Below are positions 44,088-53,977 of a DNA stretch of 64,000 nt, piece by piece. This DNA is from an uncultured Dermabacteraceae bacterium (GTDB taxonomy: Bacteria; Actinomycetota; Actinomycetes; Actinomycetales; Dermabacteraceae): positions 40,553-104,552 of the forward strand of contig CAMILZ010000004.1 of the NCBI GenBank assembly GCA_946223075.1. The letters are read 5' to 3'. A model generated the notes under the pieces. It was given only the letters and a program-made list of their open reading frames with translations. It was not told where the DNA came from and made no database searches. Numbering within the stretch: position 1 is the first letter of the stretch; each line of letters begins with the position of its first letter. Both the position numbers and the translations under genes were made by a program.

Positions 44088-44101
44088 CGCACCATTGACA
44101 G

Positions 44102-44143
44102 GCTGGGCCCGCGGAGGTCAAACCGCCGCGGGCCCAGCGTTTT
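44102..44143 (+). terminator. Leaky terminator between binding protein and permeases
   Basis: A perfect 13-bp stem GCTGGGCCCGCGG / CCGCGGGCCCAGC (44102-44114, 44126-44138) followed by GTTTTTG. Its place inside the operon would keep binding-protein mRNA in excess over permease mRNA. Confidence 0.85.
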
Positions 44144-44168
44144 TGCTCATACCAGGATGGGAAATCAC

Positions 44169-45155
44169 ATGCCCAAACCACCAGCACCGAAAGGCGAGGG
44201 GCGCCTCGCCTACTTGCTCCTCCTCCCGACCTTGCTTCTTCTCGCGATCGTCGTGGGCTTCCCGCTCGTGCTGTCCGTGTGGCAGTCGTTCTTCGTCGCG
44301 GGCGGCGGGATCGACCCCGAGACCGGCTTCATCAAGCAGGGCGACACGTTCGTGGGGCTCCAGAACTACATTGATGCCTTCACTTCCGTTGGCGCGGGTG
44401 CGGGCTTCTGGAACGCGTTTTGGAACACCACGCTTTTCACGATCATCGGCGTGACCATCGAGACCATTCTTGGTGTCGCGATGGCGCTCATCATGGCGCG
44501 CGCCATGCGTGCCACGGGCCTCATTCGCGCGTCAATCCTCGTGCCGTGGGCGATCCCCACGGTCGTGTCGGCCCTCATGTGGCAGCTCATTTTCGACGCG
44601 AACGGCATCGCCAACAAGCTCATCCAGCATCAGGTGCTGTGGACGACCGAAGGCTGGCAGGCGAAGGCCGCCGTCCTCATCGCTGATATTTGGAAGACCG
44701 CCCCGTACATCGGCCTTTTGACCTTGGCGGGACTCCAGACGATCGATGAGCAGGTCTACGAGGCTGCGAAAGTGGATGGTGCAAACCGCTGGCAGACCTT
44801 CTGGCGCATCACCCTTCCCATGATCCGCCCCGTACTCGTGGTCGCCGTGCTCTTCCGCATGCTCGATGCGATGCGCATGTTCGATCTCCCGTACGTGCTT
44901 CTCGGCAGGCTCGAATCGGGCCAGACCCTTTCAATGCTCGCGCAGGACGCCGCAACGAAGACCAACTACGGCATGGCATCGTCCTACTCAATCGTGCTGT
45001 TCTGCTACATCTGCCTCGTAGCCTTCGTGTTCATCAAGCTCCTCGGCGCAGATGTGCTCGGCGATAGCGCCGAGAAGAAACCCAAGAAGAAAAAGAAGCG
45101 ACCGAGCCTGCTCGCCAATAAAAACGCCACCGTGACCGAGGGGAGCATGCCGTGA
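44169..45155 (+). CDS. Sugar ABC transporter permease (MalF type)
   Basis: 328-residue inner-membrane permease with six predicted helices, starting LAYLLLLPTLLLLAIVVGFPLVLSVWQSF. The EAA coupling motif reads EAAKVDGANRWQTFWRITLPMIRPVL. I prefer the ATG at 44169; an ATG four codons earlier lies almost on the AGGA. The C-terminus is very lysine-rich (KKPKKKKKRPS). Its stop overlaps the next permease by 4 bases. No ATPase gene is present, so it probably uses a shared MsmK-type ATPase encoded elsewhere. Confidence 0.9.
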   Translation: MPKPPAPKGEGRLAYLLLLPTLLLLAIVVGFPLVLSVWQSFFVAGGGIDPETGFIKQGDTFVGLQNYIDAFTSVGAGAGFWNAFWNTTLFTIIGVTIETILGVAMALIMARAMRATGLIRASILVPWAIPTVVSALMWQLIFDANGIANKLIQHQVLWTTEGWQAKAAVLIADIWKTAPYIGLLTLAGLQTIDEQVYEAAKVDGANRWQTFWRITLPMIRPVLVVAVLFRMLDAMRMFDLPYVLLGRLESGQTLSMLAQDAATKTNYGMASSYSIVLFCYICLVAFVFIKLLGADVLGDSAEKKPKKKKKRPSLLANKNATVTEGSMP

Positions 45156-46069
45156 GTACTGCCGCCACCCATACCGCAACCGAAACCGCCCAGCCGCGCA
45201 CGCCCGTCACTCCCAAAAAGAAGAAGGGCAATCTGTGGGCGAAGATCGTCGTTGGCCTCGGCATCGCGTTCATCCTCGTGTACTGCCTCGCGCCGTTCTA
45301 CTGGATGCTCGTGAGCTCGCTACGCCTTCCGAGCATGGGCCGCTCGACCGACCTGATCCCGAACCCGATCTCGTTCGAGAACTTCGCGGCCGTGTTCGAC
45401 CCGGCGAACAACTTCGGCAGGGCGCTTCTCAACTCGCTCATCGTCGCGGGCGGTACGACTCTCCTCGTGCTCGTGCTCGGCACCGCGGGCGCCTACGCCC
45501 TCGCGCGCCTCAACTTCTGGGGCAAGGTGCTCGTGATGTTTGCGATCGTCTCGACCTCGATGTTCCCCGTGATTACGCTCATCGTTCCGCTTCTGAAGCT
45601 GTTCAGCGGCGGCTACGACTGGGCCCCGATCAACTGGATCAACACGTACCAGGCGATGATCCTCCCAACGATCAGCTTCGCGCTCCCGCTCGCCGTCTGG
45701 AACCTCAACGCGTTCTTCCGCCAGCTTCCCGTCGAGCTCGAGCAGGCGGCCATGGTCGATGGCACGACCCGACTCGGGGCATTCACGCGCATTATTCTCC
45801 CGCTTGCCACGCCGGGCATCTTCACGACCGCGATCATCACATTCATCGCCGCATGGAACGAGTTCCTCATCGCCCTCACGATGGTGAACGATCCGTCGAT
45901 GCAGACCGCGAACGTCGCGATCTCGAAGTTCACGGGTATCTCGCAGTTCGACACCCCGTACGGCACGAAGATGGCCGCGGGTGTGATCGTCACGGTTCCG
46001 CTCATCATCATGGTGCTCGTGTTCCAGCGCCGCATCGTTGGCGGTCTGAGCGCGGGCTCGCTCAAGTAG
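45152..46069 (+). CDS. Sugar ABC transporter permease (MalG type)
   Basis: 305-residue partner permease. After a lysine-rich cytoplasmic tail (TPKKKKGNLWAK) come six helices, with the EAA motif EQAAMVDGTTRLGAFTRIILPLATPGI and the MalG-type C-terminal region FQRRIVGGLSAGSLK. GTG start at 45152 overlaps the preceding stop (GTGA). Confidence 0.92.
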   Translation: MSTAATHTATETAQPRTPVTPKKKKGNLWAKIVVGLGIAFILVYCLAPFYWMLVSSLRLPSMGRSTDLIPNPISFENFAAVFDPANNFGRALLNSLIVAGGTTLLVLVLGTAGAYALARLNFWGKVLVMFAIVSTSMFPVITLIVPLLKLFSGGYDWAPINWINTYQAMILPTISFALPLAVWNLNAFFRQLPVELEQAAMVDGTTRLGAFTRIILPLATPGIFTTAIITFIAAWNEFLIALTMVNDPSMQTANVAISKFTGISQFDTPYGTKMAAGVIVTVPLIIMVLVFQRRIVGGLSAGSLK

Positions 46070-46091
46070 ATGGTCGCGTAGCCTTGAGGGC

Positions 46092-47384
46092 ATGAGTTCT
46101 TCCGGTCTTTCGCAACTGCTCACGCCCGAGGGCATGGCCCTCCTCGATGCTCTTCCGGAGTACACCGAGGAGGGCTCTCTTGCGCTCTCACAGCGTCTGC
46201 GCGGCGAGGGCCACTCCCCCGAGCTCATCGCGGCGGCCCTCACGCAGTCGCGTCTGCGCGCGAAGGCGCGCGACAAGTTTGGCGATTTCGCCTCGAGCAT
46301 GCTGTTCACTGCGCACGGGCTCGAGCAGGCCACACGCCTCGAGGTCGCCGCGCATCACGCTGCACGTTTTCGTGACGCGGGCATGGCGCGCGTCGCCGAT
46401 CTCGGCTGCGGCCTCGGCGGCGACACGATCGCGAAGGCGGGGCTCGGCCTCGATGTTGTTGGAGTGGAGTGCGATGAGGAAACTGCGGCGCTCGCGACAG
46501 TGAACGTGCGTCCTTTCCCTGGCGCGCGCATCGAGCTCGGCCGCGCTGAAGATTTTGACTTCTCGCGCGTGGAGGCCGCGTGGTTCGATCCGGCGCGCCG
46601 CGAGAGTCGCCGTGGCCGCACGGCCCGCGTGCACGATCCCGAAGAGGCAATGCCCTCGCTCTCCTTCGTGCGCGCGACCGCCGAGAAGGTCGGAGCTGTC
46701 GGCGCAAAACTCGCCCCCGCGATCGACCACAAGCATCTCGTGGAGGGCACCGAGACGCAGTGGGTGAGCTGGCACGGACAAGTCCTTGAAGCATGCATGT
46801 ACTTCGGCCCCCTCGCGAGGCGCGTCGGTCAAGGCAAGCTCACGGTGCCGAGCGAGGCCACCGTCGGACCTTCGGGCGCCCTCCCCGAGGGCGCAGTGAT
46901 CGCTCGCTCTGCCCTCGTTCTCACTTCCGACGGTCGCCCCGCCCAACTCGTTCCCGATTCGCTCGACGAGGCTGAGCTGCGCAATCCGCCAGTCGGCGAT
47001 ATTGGAACGTATCTGTGGGAGCCCGACGGCGCCGTGATCCGCGCGGGTCTACTCGGGACGCTCGCGAGGAAGCTCGGCGCGCACACGATCGAGGAGTCGA
47101 TTGCCTACCTCAGCAGCGATGTGGCTTCCGACGCGGCTCTCGCCTCGCCCCTCGCGCGCGCATTCCGAGTGCGGGAGGTCATGCCGTTCACGGTCAAGAA
47201 GATCGCGGCGCGGCTGCGCGAGCTCGAGGTGGGCACGCTCGAGGTGAAGAAACGCGGCATGGACATCGATCCGGCGCGCCTGCGCAGCGACCTCAAGCTC
47301 GAGCGGCGCGCCCCCAATTGTGCGACGCTCATCGCGACGCGCGCCGGGGGCAGCAGAGTCGCCGTCATCGCCGAGCCCTGCTAG
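46092..47384 (+). CDS. SAM-dependent methyltransferase with THUMP-like C-terminal domain
   Basis: A 430-residue actinobacterial protein. The Rossmann SAM loop is VADLGCGLGGDTIAKA, followed by DVVGVECDEETAALATVN and WFDPARRESRRGRTARVHDPE, resembling RNA methyltransferases. The C-terminal ~110 residues (FTVKKIAARLRELEVGTLEVKKRGMDIDPARLRSDL) are the THUMP-like part. RNA is the likely substrate by analogy only. Family A words at about 46860 and 46924 encode ATVGPSG and SDGRPA. It starts 22 bases after the sugar permease and its stop overlaps the convergent uxuB by 4 bases. Confidence 0.85.
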   Translation: MSSSGLSQLLTPEGMALLDALPEYTEEGSLALSQRLRGEGHSPELIAAALTQSRLRAKARDKFGDFASSMLFTAHGLEQATRLEVAAHHAARFRDAGMARVADLGCGLGGDTIAKAGLGLDVVGVECDEETAALATVNVRPFPGARIELGRAEDFDFSRVEAAWFDPARRESRRGRTARVHDPEEAMPSLSFVRATAEKVGAVGAKLAPAIDHKHLVEGTETQWVSWHGQVLEACMYFGPLARRVGQGKLTVPSEATVGPSGALPEGAVIARSALVLTSDGRPAQLVPDSLDEAELRNPPVGDIGTYLWEPDGAVIRAGLLGTLARKLGAHTIEESIAYLSSDVASDAALASPLARAFRVREVMPFTVKKIAARLRELEVGTLEVKKRGMDIDPARLRSDLKLERRAPNCATLIATRAGGSRVAVIAEPC

Positions 47385-48793
47385 TCCACGGCACTTGAGA
47401 CCGATGTGAGCACGCGCTCCACGAACTCCGGGTCGTTCATGAACTCCGGTTCGAGGAGCTCGAGGAGCGCACGCTCCACGCCTCCCTCACCAGCATTCGC
47501 GATCGCCTCGTCAATTGTGCCCTGCTGCGCATCGGGCGAGGCGATGCCGTCACGCTGTCGGCGAATCCATCCGGCAATCGCGGGAACAGCGCCGCGCGCC
47601 TCTCGGCCCGCAGCAAGCTCCTTGAGCGCTATGGGCACGATGCGAATGCGGAGCTTCGCGAGTGAATCGTTGCCGATCTGCGCGAGCAAGTGCTTGATGT
47701 GAGGATTTTCGAAACGCTCGAGGAGGGCCTCACGATATGCAGGGGCGTCGACCTCGTCGGGAAGATAGCGCGATGCTTCATCCCACAGCGCCTCAACTTC
47801 GGCCCGCACCTCGGCATCCCCGATTGCGTCGGCGACGGTCTCGTAACCGCGGTTCACCGCAGCATTCGCGAGCAGGGTGTGCGCGCCGTTGAGGAGCCAA
47901 AGCTTGCGGTTTTCGTAGGGCTCGAGGTCGTCGGTGAAGATCGCGCCGGCCTTTTCCCACTCGGGTCGGCCTGCCGGGAACTCGCCTTCGATAATCCACG
48001 AGGCGAATGGCTCGGTCACCACGGGTGAAGCATCCGCAAAGCCCGTGAGCTCCCGGGCCACTTCCAGGTCGTCCTCTGTCGACTTCGGGGTGATTCGATC
48101 GATCGACGTCGAAGCCACCGACACGTTGTCCTTGATCCACGCCGCGCTCTCTTCTCCCAGCAGCGCCGCATACTCATCGATCACGCCGCGCGTGAGCGGG
48201 CCGTTGCCGGGGAGGTTGTCGCAGGGAACAACGGCGATCGTGCCGCCACCCGCGCGGCGGCGCGCATCGAGGCCAAGCACAAGACGCGCCAGTGCGGTCT
48301 CGAGCGTGGGCAGGGAAGCGTCGGACTCCCCCTCCCCCACACTCGCACCGTACTGCGAAAGCGCCTCCAGATCTGCCTTCACCGCGCTATTCGAGCGGTC
48401 AAGCTTCCCCTTCGCGTCCGTACCGTATCCGGCTTCGGTGACCGTAAGCGTCGCAAACGCGACGTCGGGCGAGGCGAGATCCTCGCACAGCGCCTCGAGG
48501 TCAGCGGCCGCGTGCGCTTCGGAGATCACCGAGATGACCTGCGCGTCGTCGCCCTCGGCGCCGCGCACGACGAGCGTGTAGAGGCAGTCCTGCCCATTCA
48601 GCTGCTCGGCGGCGCGGGGGCTGCGGCCCGTGTACGCGGAGATGCCCCATTCGCCGTTCGTGTCTACTTCGCTCGTGTACCACGCCTGGTGGGCGCGGAA
48701 GAATGCGCCGAGGCCAAGGTGGACGCTTCGCACGGGGCGACGCTCGAGGCCCCCCTTCGCGGAAATATCGGCATTGCGGTTGAGCTCTGTCAT
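47381..48793 (-). CDS. uxuB: Fructuronate reductase / mannitol dehydrogenase family
   Basis: NAD-dependent long-chain polyol dehydrogenase, 470 residues. N-terminal nucleotide-binding start VRSVHLGLGAFFRAHQAWYT, then CDNLPGNG, SIDRITP and the catalytic pattern K-x4-N-x2-H in KLWLLNGAHTLLA. Such enzymes act on fructuronate/mannonate (UxuB), tagaturonate or mannitol. I favour UxuB because uxaC lies directly upstream with its stop sharing one base with this ATG (TGATG). Mannitol 2-dehydrogenase is the alternative. A family A half-site occurs at 48316. Confidence 0.82.
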   Translation of the reverse strand: MTELNRNADISAKGGLERRPVRSVHLGLGAFFRAHQAWYTSEVDTNGEWGISAYTGRSPRAAEQLNGQDCLYTLVVRGAEGDDAQVISVISEAHAAADLEALCEDLASPDVAFATLTVTEAGYGTDAKGKLDRSNSAVKADLEALSQYGASVGEGESDASLPTLETALARLVLGLDARRRAGGGTIAVVPCDNLPGNGPLTRGVIDEYAALLGEESAAWIKDNVSVASTSIDRITPKSTEDDLEVARELTGFADASPVVTEPFASWIIEGEFPAGRPEWEKAGAIFTDDLEPYENRKLWLLNGAHTLLANAAVNRGYETVADAIGDAEVRAEVEALWDEASRYLPDEVDAPAYREALLERFENPHIKHLLAQIGNDSLAKLRIRIVPIALKELAAGREARGAVPAIAGWIRRQRDGIASPDAQQGTIDEAIANAGEGGVERALLELLEPEFMNDPEFVERVLTSVSSAVD

Positions 48794-50229
48794 CACTTCG
48801 CTCCCTTCTGAAGCGTGCCCTCGAGTTTGAACACTCGCGTGGGCTGGTCGATCGTGAGTTCGCGGATGATTCGAAGTGCGCTCGACTTCGAAAGGCGTCC
48901 CTCCATGACGTAGCGCGCGAGGAACGCGGCGTCGCAGCGCCTGGCCATATCGTGGCGCGTGGGGATCGAGAGGAAGGCGCGCGTGTCGTCGATGAAGCCG
49001 GAGCCGCGTGTGAAGCCCGCGGTTTCGGTGATCGCGGAGCGGAAGCGAAGAATCGCGTCGGGCGCATCGATGAACCACCAGGGTGCACCGATGAACACAC
49101 TCGGGTAGAAACCGGCAAGCGGGGCAACCTCGCGCGAGTACATTGTCTCGTCGATCCCGAAGAGCACGAGATGGAAGCCCGGTTTGAGCCCGACCTTTTC
49201 GAGGAGCGGGCGAATGTTGCGCGTATATTCGATCTGTTCGGGGATGTCGTGGCCCGTATCGGGTCCGAAGCGGTCGAACGTTGCCGAGGAATGGTTGCGA
49301 AAGACGCTCGGGTGGAGCGTCATCACGAGGCCGTCCTCGGCGCTCATTTCGGCGCAGCGCACGAGCATCGCACCCGTAAAGTCGCGCTTTTCTTCGTCGC
49401 TCGCGGTGCCGTCAACGGCCTTGACGAGGAGCGCTTCGAGCGAGTCGTCGTCGAGATCGATCGTGTAGGGGGTGGGCACGCCGTGATCGGCGGAAATCGC
49501 GCCTGCCTTAAGGAATCGCTCGCGCGAGGCCTTAAGGGCGCGCAGATAGTCGGCGAGCGAGCGCGGGTCGCCGCCCACGCTGTCCGCGAGCGCGGTCACG
49601 GCCTCGGTAAACCCCGGTTTATTCGGGTCGAGGAAGCGGTCGGGGCGCCAGGTGGGAACGACGCGGCCGTAGAGCTCGCCGGCCTCGTGCAAGCGCGCGA
49701 GTTCGGCGTGGGCCTCGAGGTCGTCGAGCGGGTCGTCGGTCGTCGCGAGGAAACTGATCTTGAAGCGCTCGAAGAGGGCGCGCGGGCGGAATTCTTCCGT
49801 CGCGAGTTTCTCGGCGATCTGGTCGTAGAGCCTGTCAGCGCTGTCCTCGCTCGGCTCCTCGGTGATGCCGAAGAGCGACACGAATTCGTCGGTGAGCCAG
49901 TAGCCACTCGCGGTGCCTTCGAGCACATGCCAGTTGGCGCACAGGATGCGCCAGGCTTCGCGCGGGTCGACCGGGTCGGCGGTGCCCACACCCACGGTCG
50001 CGAGGTCCACGCCGTTGGCGTGAAGCATGCGGAAAACGTAGTGGTCGAACGTGAGGAAGAGGTTCGTGGGGTCGGGGAATGGCTCGTTGTCGAGCAGGAG
50101 CCGCGGGTCCACGTGCCCGTGCGGCGAGAGGATCGGAAGGTCCTTCACCTCCTCGTAGATTTCGCGCGCGAGGGCGCGGGTTTCCGGGTCGGCGGGAAGG
50201 AGTCGGTCGGGGTGTAGTTCAAGCGTCAC
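48793..50229 (-). CDS. uxaC: Uronate isomerase
   Basis: Converts D-glucuronate to D-fructuronate (and galacturonate to tagaturonate). The 478-residue amidohydrolase-fold protein has the metal motif SPHGHVDPRLLLDNEPF, TFDHYVFRMLHANGV, and GSGFIDDTRAFLSIPTRHDMARRC near the C-terminus. The GTG at 50229 has AAAGGGAAA upstream; the longer frame would run through the lacI-type gene. It overlaps the end of that regulator by 11 bases, so regulator, uxaC and uxuB form one transcript. Confidence 0.93.
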   Translation of the reverse strand: MTLELHPDRLLPADPETRALAREIYEEVKDLPILSPHGHVDPRLLLDNEPFPDPTNLFLTFDHYVFRMLHANGVDLATVGVGTADPVDPREAWRILCANWHVLEGTASGYWLTDEFVSLFGITEEPSEDSADRLYDQIAEKLATEEFRPRALFERFKISFLATTDDPLDDLEAHAELARLHEAGELYGRVVPTWRPDRFLDPNKPGFTEAVTALADSVGGDPRSLADYLRALKASRERFLKAGAISADHGVPTPYTIDLDDDSLEALLVKAVDGTASDEEKRDFTGAMLVRCAEMSAEDGLVMTLHPSVFRNHSSATFDRFGPDTGHDIPEQIEYTRNIRPLLEKVGLKPGFHLVLFGIDETMYSREVAPLAGFYPSVFIGAPWWFIDAPDAILRFRSAITETAGFTRGSGFIDDTRAFLSIPTRHDMARRCDAAFLARYVMEGRLSKSSALRIIRELTIDQPTRVFKLEGTLQKGAK

Positions 50230-51271
50230 GATTTCCCTTTCGGTTGGGTGTGCGGTGTGGGGCGGGTCCGACGGTGCCTCGCATGAGGAGCTGCGTGGGG
50301 TAAATATCGGTTCCAGGCTCGCTCGCGCCGCTGAGCGCGGCGTGAACGTGGCGGATCGCGGCGGCGCCCATCTCTTCGAGTGGTGCGGCGATCGTGGTGA
50401 GCGGTGGTGCGGTGAAGTCGGAGCCGAAGATGTCGTCGATTCCGGTGATCGAGAGGTCGCTCGGCACACGGAGTCCCGCGTCCCTCGCGGCGGTGAGGAG
50501 GCCGATCGCCATGATGTCGTTGTAGGCGAGTGCGGCGCTTGCGCCGGTGTCGCGCACGGATTCGAGTGCGGCGGAGCCGGCTGTGCGCGTGGGGCGGTGC
50601 GGGCCGAGTCTCACGGCTTCGATCCCCTCCTCCCGCGCGGCAGTTTCGATCACGCTCCAGCGGCGCGCGTCCGTCCACGAGGATTCGGGGCCCGCGAGGT
50701 AGCAGATCTTCGCGTGCCCCTCCTTGGCAAGCGTGTGTACGAGGGTGCGCAGGGCCGGGCGGTGATCGGCGAGCACCGAGAAGGCCGACGGTGACTCGCG
50801 GTTGATCGTGACCACGGGGTTGAGCGCGGCGATTCTCGCGATCGCCTCGTCGTCGAGGCGCGAGCTTGCGAGAACGAAGGCGTCAACCGAAGGGGCGAGG
50901 GATTCGGCGCGCGAAGCTTCCTTGACGTGGTCTTCGCGGAACTCGGAAGTGACGAGGACGTAGCCGTGCTTTTCCGCTTCGCGTTCAGCTCCGCGGATGA
51001 GTTCGTACGAGACGGGATTCGTAATGTCGGCAACGAGGAGCGCGATGGTTCCGGTGCGCCCGGTGGGGAGGGCGCGCGCGGCAGGATTGGCGCGATAGCC
51101 GAGTTCCGCCGCGGCCTGCTTGATGCGCTCTTCGGTCGCTTTGCTGACGCGGCCGGGCTTGTGCAGGGCGCGCGAGGCCGTTGACGCGCTCACGCCCACG
51201 TGCTTCGCGATGTCGTAGATCGTGACGCGGCGCGCGGGAGCGGGTGAGGCGGAGGAGTGGTGTTTCGGCAT
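50219..51271 (-). CDS. LacI-family transcriptional regulator
   Basis: 350 residues: an N-terminal HTH (VTIYDIAKHVGVSASTASRALHKPGRVSKATEERI) with the hinge RANPAARALPTGRTGTIALL, then a periplasmic-binding-protein-like effector domain with ALAYNDIMAIGLLTAARDAG. It should bind the palindrome at 51343-51354 in its own upstream region and control both uxaC-uxuB and the divergent GH31-dctPQM genes; the effector is probably a sugar acid or uronate-derived compound. A family A half-site forms the last codons (RGTVGPAP). Confidence 0.92.
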   Translation of the reverse strand: MPKHHSSASPAPARRVTIYDIAKHVGVSASTASRALHKPGRVSKATEERIKQAAAELGYRANPAARALPTGRTGTIALLVADITNPVSYELIRGAEREAEKHGYVLVTSEFREDHVKEASRAESLAPSVDAFVLASSRLDDEAIARIAALNPVVTINRESPSAFSVLADHRPALRTLVHTLAKEGHAKICYLAGPESSWTDARRWSVIETAAREEGIEAVRLGPHRPTRTAGSAALESVRDTGASAALAYNDIMAIGLLTAARDAGLRVPSDLSITGIDDIFGSDFTAPPLTTIAAPLEEMGAAAIRHVHAALSGASEPGTDIYPTQLLMRGTVGPAPHRTPNRKGNRDA

Positions 51272-51342
51272 TGGTGTGTGCTCTTTACGACGTCTTTGTC
51301 TTCAGTAGTCACTGCGAGACTACCCCTGACGCCGCCGCGACG

Positions 51343-51354
51343 GCAACCGGTTGC
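51343..51354. promoter_or_regulatory. LacI-type operator GCAACCGGTTGC
   Basis: A perfect 12-bp palindrome in the 155-bp divergent region between the lacI-type gene and the GH31 gene. It matches the general LacI-family half-site GCAAxCG...CGxTTGC with the central CG. The rest of the region holds no other clear signal. Confidence 0.8.
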
Positions 51355-51426
51355 ACAGATCTCCGATGTGTGCGACCCTAATCACGTCAGGAATCAACGA
51401 CGCCGCCGCGACAAGGGGTCCCGCAG

Positions 51427-53943
51427 ATGCGACACGCCACCACTCTCCTCTCCTGCACACAGGAAGGAGCCACGGTTACTCTCCACACGGATGCCGCCCC
51501 CATCCGCCTCCTTGCCCTCACACCCGAAATCCTCCGGATCCGCGCGGGATTCACCAATAAAGGGGCTTTCCGCGAAGCCTCCTACAGCCTCGTCACAACA
51601 GCGTGGAGCGACGAGCTCGATGACTACATGGGCGAGAAGCGCACGCGTCTCGAGCCCTCCCCGCTCACACTCCGCGACGAAGAAGCGGACTCCCCCACCG
51701 TGACCGTCGAAGGCGAGCGCTTGCGAATCGAAATTGACCGCGACCCCTTCCGGCTTCGGGTTTTCGATTCCGACGGTTCCCTCCTCCACGCCGATCTGAT
51801 CGATCGCGGGTATCGCCTGGACCGCAACCACCGCCGAATCCATACGAGCGAGATTGCCGCGGGCGACCACTTCTACGGTTTCGGTGAAAAAACCGGCAAG
51901 TTCAACAAGGCGAAGTCGTTCATGACGATGCGCGCCCAGGACTGCCTCGGCTACGACGCCGAGAGAGCCGACTCCCTCTATAAGCACATCCCGTTCTACA
52001 TCAAGGCGAACGAGGTAAGCGGGGCAGCCGTCGGATACTTCTACCACAACACGTTCGCGTGCGATTTCGACATGGGCCGCTCCCACTCGAACTACTGGCC
52101 CGCCCACTCCACGTACCGCGCGGACGGTGGGGACATTGACCTGTTCCTCATTGCCGGCCCGAGCGTACGCGAGGTCGTCACGCGCTACACGCTCCTCACG
52201 GGCACGTCGGCGATGCTGCCCGCCGCCGCACTCGGCTACCTCGGAAGCTCGATGTACTACCCCGAACTGCCGAAGGATGCCGACGACGCAATCCTCAACT
52301 TCTACGAGCACGCCAAGCTCGAAAAGATCCCGATGGATGGTTTCCAGTTGTCCTCGGGCTTTTGTCAGCAGGAAACCGAGGCCGGCCTCAAACGCTGCGT
52401 GCTCACATGGAATCCCGAGCGTTTCAAGGACCCCGCGAACTTTTTTGCCGAGTCGGAAAAGCGCGGCATCGTCGTTTCGCCCAACGTGAAGCCGGGCGTG
52501 CTGTGCGTGCACCCGCGCATGGCGGAGCTCATCGAGGACGGCGTCTTCGTGCGCGCCGCAGATTCCGATGACCCCGCGCCCGCGCGATGGTGGGGCGGCC
52601 CCGGACACATGGTTGACTTCACGAACCCGAAGGCCCGCGAACGCTGGGAAAAAGACCTCACCGAGAACATGCTCGAGTACGGAACGGCGTCGATTTGGAA
52701 CGATAACTGTGAGTACGACTCGATCGTGGATGAGGACGCGCGCTGCGACTTCGACGGTTACGGCGCGCCGCTCGCGGAAGCCCGCTCGATCATGGCGAAC
52801 ATCATGTGCTCGATCACCGCGGACGCGATCGAAAAAACCCACCCGAACAAGCGGCCCTTCATCGTGTGTCGCGCGGGCTACGCGGGTATTCAGCGCTTCG
52901 CGCAAACGTGGTCGGGCGATAACCACACGTGCTGGGAGACCCTCAAGGCTAATATCGCGACGATGCTCGGGATGAGCCTCTCGGGCGTCGCGAACCAGGG
53001 TGGTGACATCGGCGGCTTCCACGGGCCTGCCCCCGAGGGCGAGCTGTTCGTGCGCTGGGTCCAAAATGGCATCTTCCAGCCGCGCTTCTCGATCCACTCA
53101 GTGAACTCCGATAACTCGGTCACCGAGCCGTGGATGTACCCGAGCCTCACGCCGCTCGTGCGCGAGGCGATCCAGTTGCGCTACCGTCTCTTCCCGTACC
53201 TGTACTCGCTCATGGAGCGTGCCCACCGCACGGGCCTGCCCATCGCGGAGCCGCTCGTGAGCGCCTTCCAGCACGACCCGTCGGTGTGGGACGAGGACGT
53301 GAACTACATGCTCGGCGACTCGCTCTTCATTGCGAACGTCGTCGACAAGGGCGCCGAAACAAAGACCGTGACTCTCCCCAGGGACGAGGTGTTCTACAAC
53401 TTCACGAGCCGCAAGCGCTACGAAGGCGGGAGCACCTACGACATTCCCGTCACGCTCGCCTCGATCCCCACGTTCGTGCGCGAGGGCGGCATCATCCCGC
53501 TTTCGCGCGAGGACCACATGAGCGTCTCGACCGAGCAGGTCGATTCCCTCACGCTTCTCACCGCCCCAGGCCGCGACGGCGAGTTCACGCTGTACGAGGA
53601 CGACGGGTCCACGATGGACTACGCGCACGGCGCCTACTGCGCCACGACCGTGACCATGACCGCCGGTGACCGAGTAACCTACACCTTCACGAAGGACGGC
53701 GACCTCGACACCCGCATCACGACGCTCGAACTCCAGGCCATCTCCCACGGCCAGGCACCCTACTGGGTGAGCATCGACGGCGAGCAGATCCCGCACGCCT
53801 TGCACCCGAGCGACTTCGACTCGCAGGCCACCGTGTGGCTCTACGATCTCGAAACCTCCACCGTCCGCGTCAAAACCCCTTGGGACTCGAACGAGCACAC
53901 GATCGTGATTTCGTTCGAACAGTTCGACATGATCGGCATGTAA
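51427..53943 (+). CDS. Glycoside hydrolase family 31
   Basis: An 838-residue cytoplasmic enzyme (no signal) of the alpha-glucosidase/alpha-xylosidase family. Order: N-terminal beta-sandwich (about 1-240, with HFYGFGEKTGKFNKA), the TIM barrel with catalytic nucleophile aspartate in SIWNDNCEYDS and acid/base aspartate in FAQTWSGDNHTCW, then the proximal C-terminal sandwich with FTSRKRYEGGSTYDIPV. The nucleophile region reads WNDNCE where family members often have an N in place of C. The exact substrate is unknown; linkage to uronate genes and a TRAP importer suggests an oligosaccharide or glycoside carrying a sugar acid. dctP follows after 34 bases. Confidence 0.9.
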   Translation: MRHATTLLSCTQEGATVTLHTDAAPIRLLALTPEILRIRAGFTNKGAFREASYSLVTTAWSDELDDYMGEKRTRLEPSPLTLRDEEADSPTVTVEGERLRIEIDRDPFRLRVFDSDGSLLHADLIDRGYRLDRNHRRIHTSEIAAGDHFYGFGEKTGKFNKAKSFMTMRAQDCLGYDAERADSLYKHIPFYIKANEVSGAAVGYFYHNTFACDFDMGRSHSNYWPAHSTYRADGGDIDLFLIAGPSVREVVTRYTLLTGTSAMLPAAALGYLGSSMYYPELPKDADDAILNFYEHAKLEKIPMDGFQLSSGFCQQETEAGLKRCVLTWNPERFKDPANFFAESEKRGIVVSPNVKPGVLCVHPRMAELIEDGVFVRAADSDDPAPARWWGGPGHMVDFTNPKARERWEKDLTENMLEYGTASIWNDNCEYDSIVDEDARCDFDGYGAPLAEARSIMANIMCSITADAIEKTHPNKRPFIVCRAGYAGIQRFAQTWSGDNHTCWETLKANIATMLGMSLSGVANQGGDIGGFHGPAPEGELFVRWVQNGIFQPRFSIHSVNSDNSVTEPWMYPSLTPLVREAIQLRYRLFPYLYSLMERAHRTGLPIAEPLVSAFQHDPSVWDEDVNYMLGDSLFIANVVDKGAETKTVTLPRDEVFYNFTSRKRYEGGSTYDIPVTLASIPTFVREGGIIPLSREDHMSVSTEQVDSLTLLTAPGRDGEFTLYEDDGSTMDYAHGAYCATTVTMTAGDRVTYTFTKDGDLDTRITTLELQAISHGQAPYWVSIDGEQIPHALHPSDFDSQATVWLYDLETSTVRVKTPWDSNEHTIVISFEQFDMIGM

Positions 53944-53977
53944 CTGCCCTTTCCTCACACCGTTGCAAGGAGGCAAC

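Noticed and set aside
51394..53097. 567-codon minus-strand open frame over the GH31 gene
   Set aside because: Antisense to the catalytic barrel of GH31; a shadow frame.
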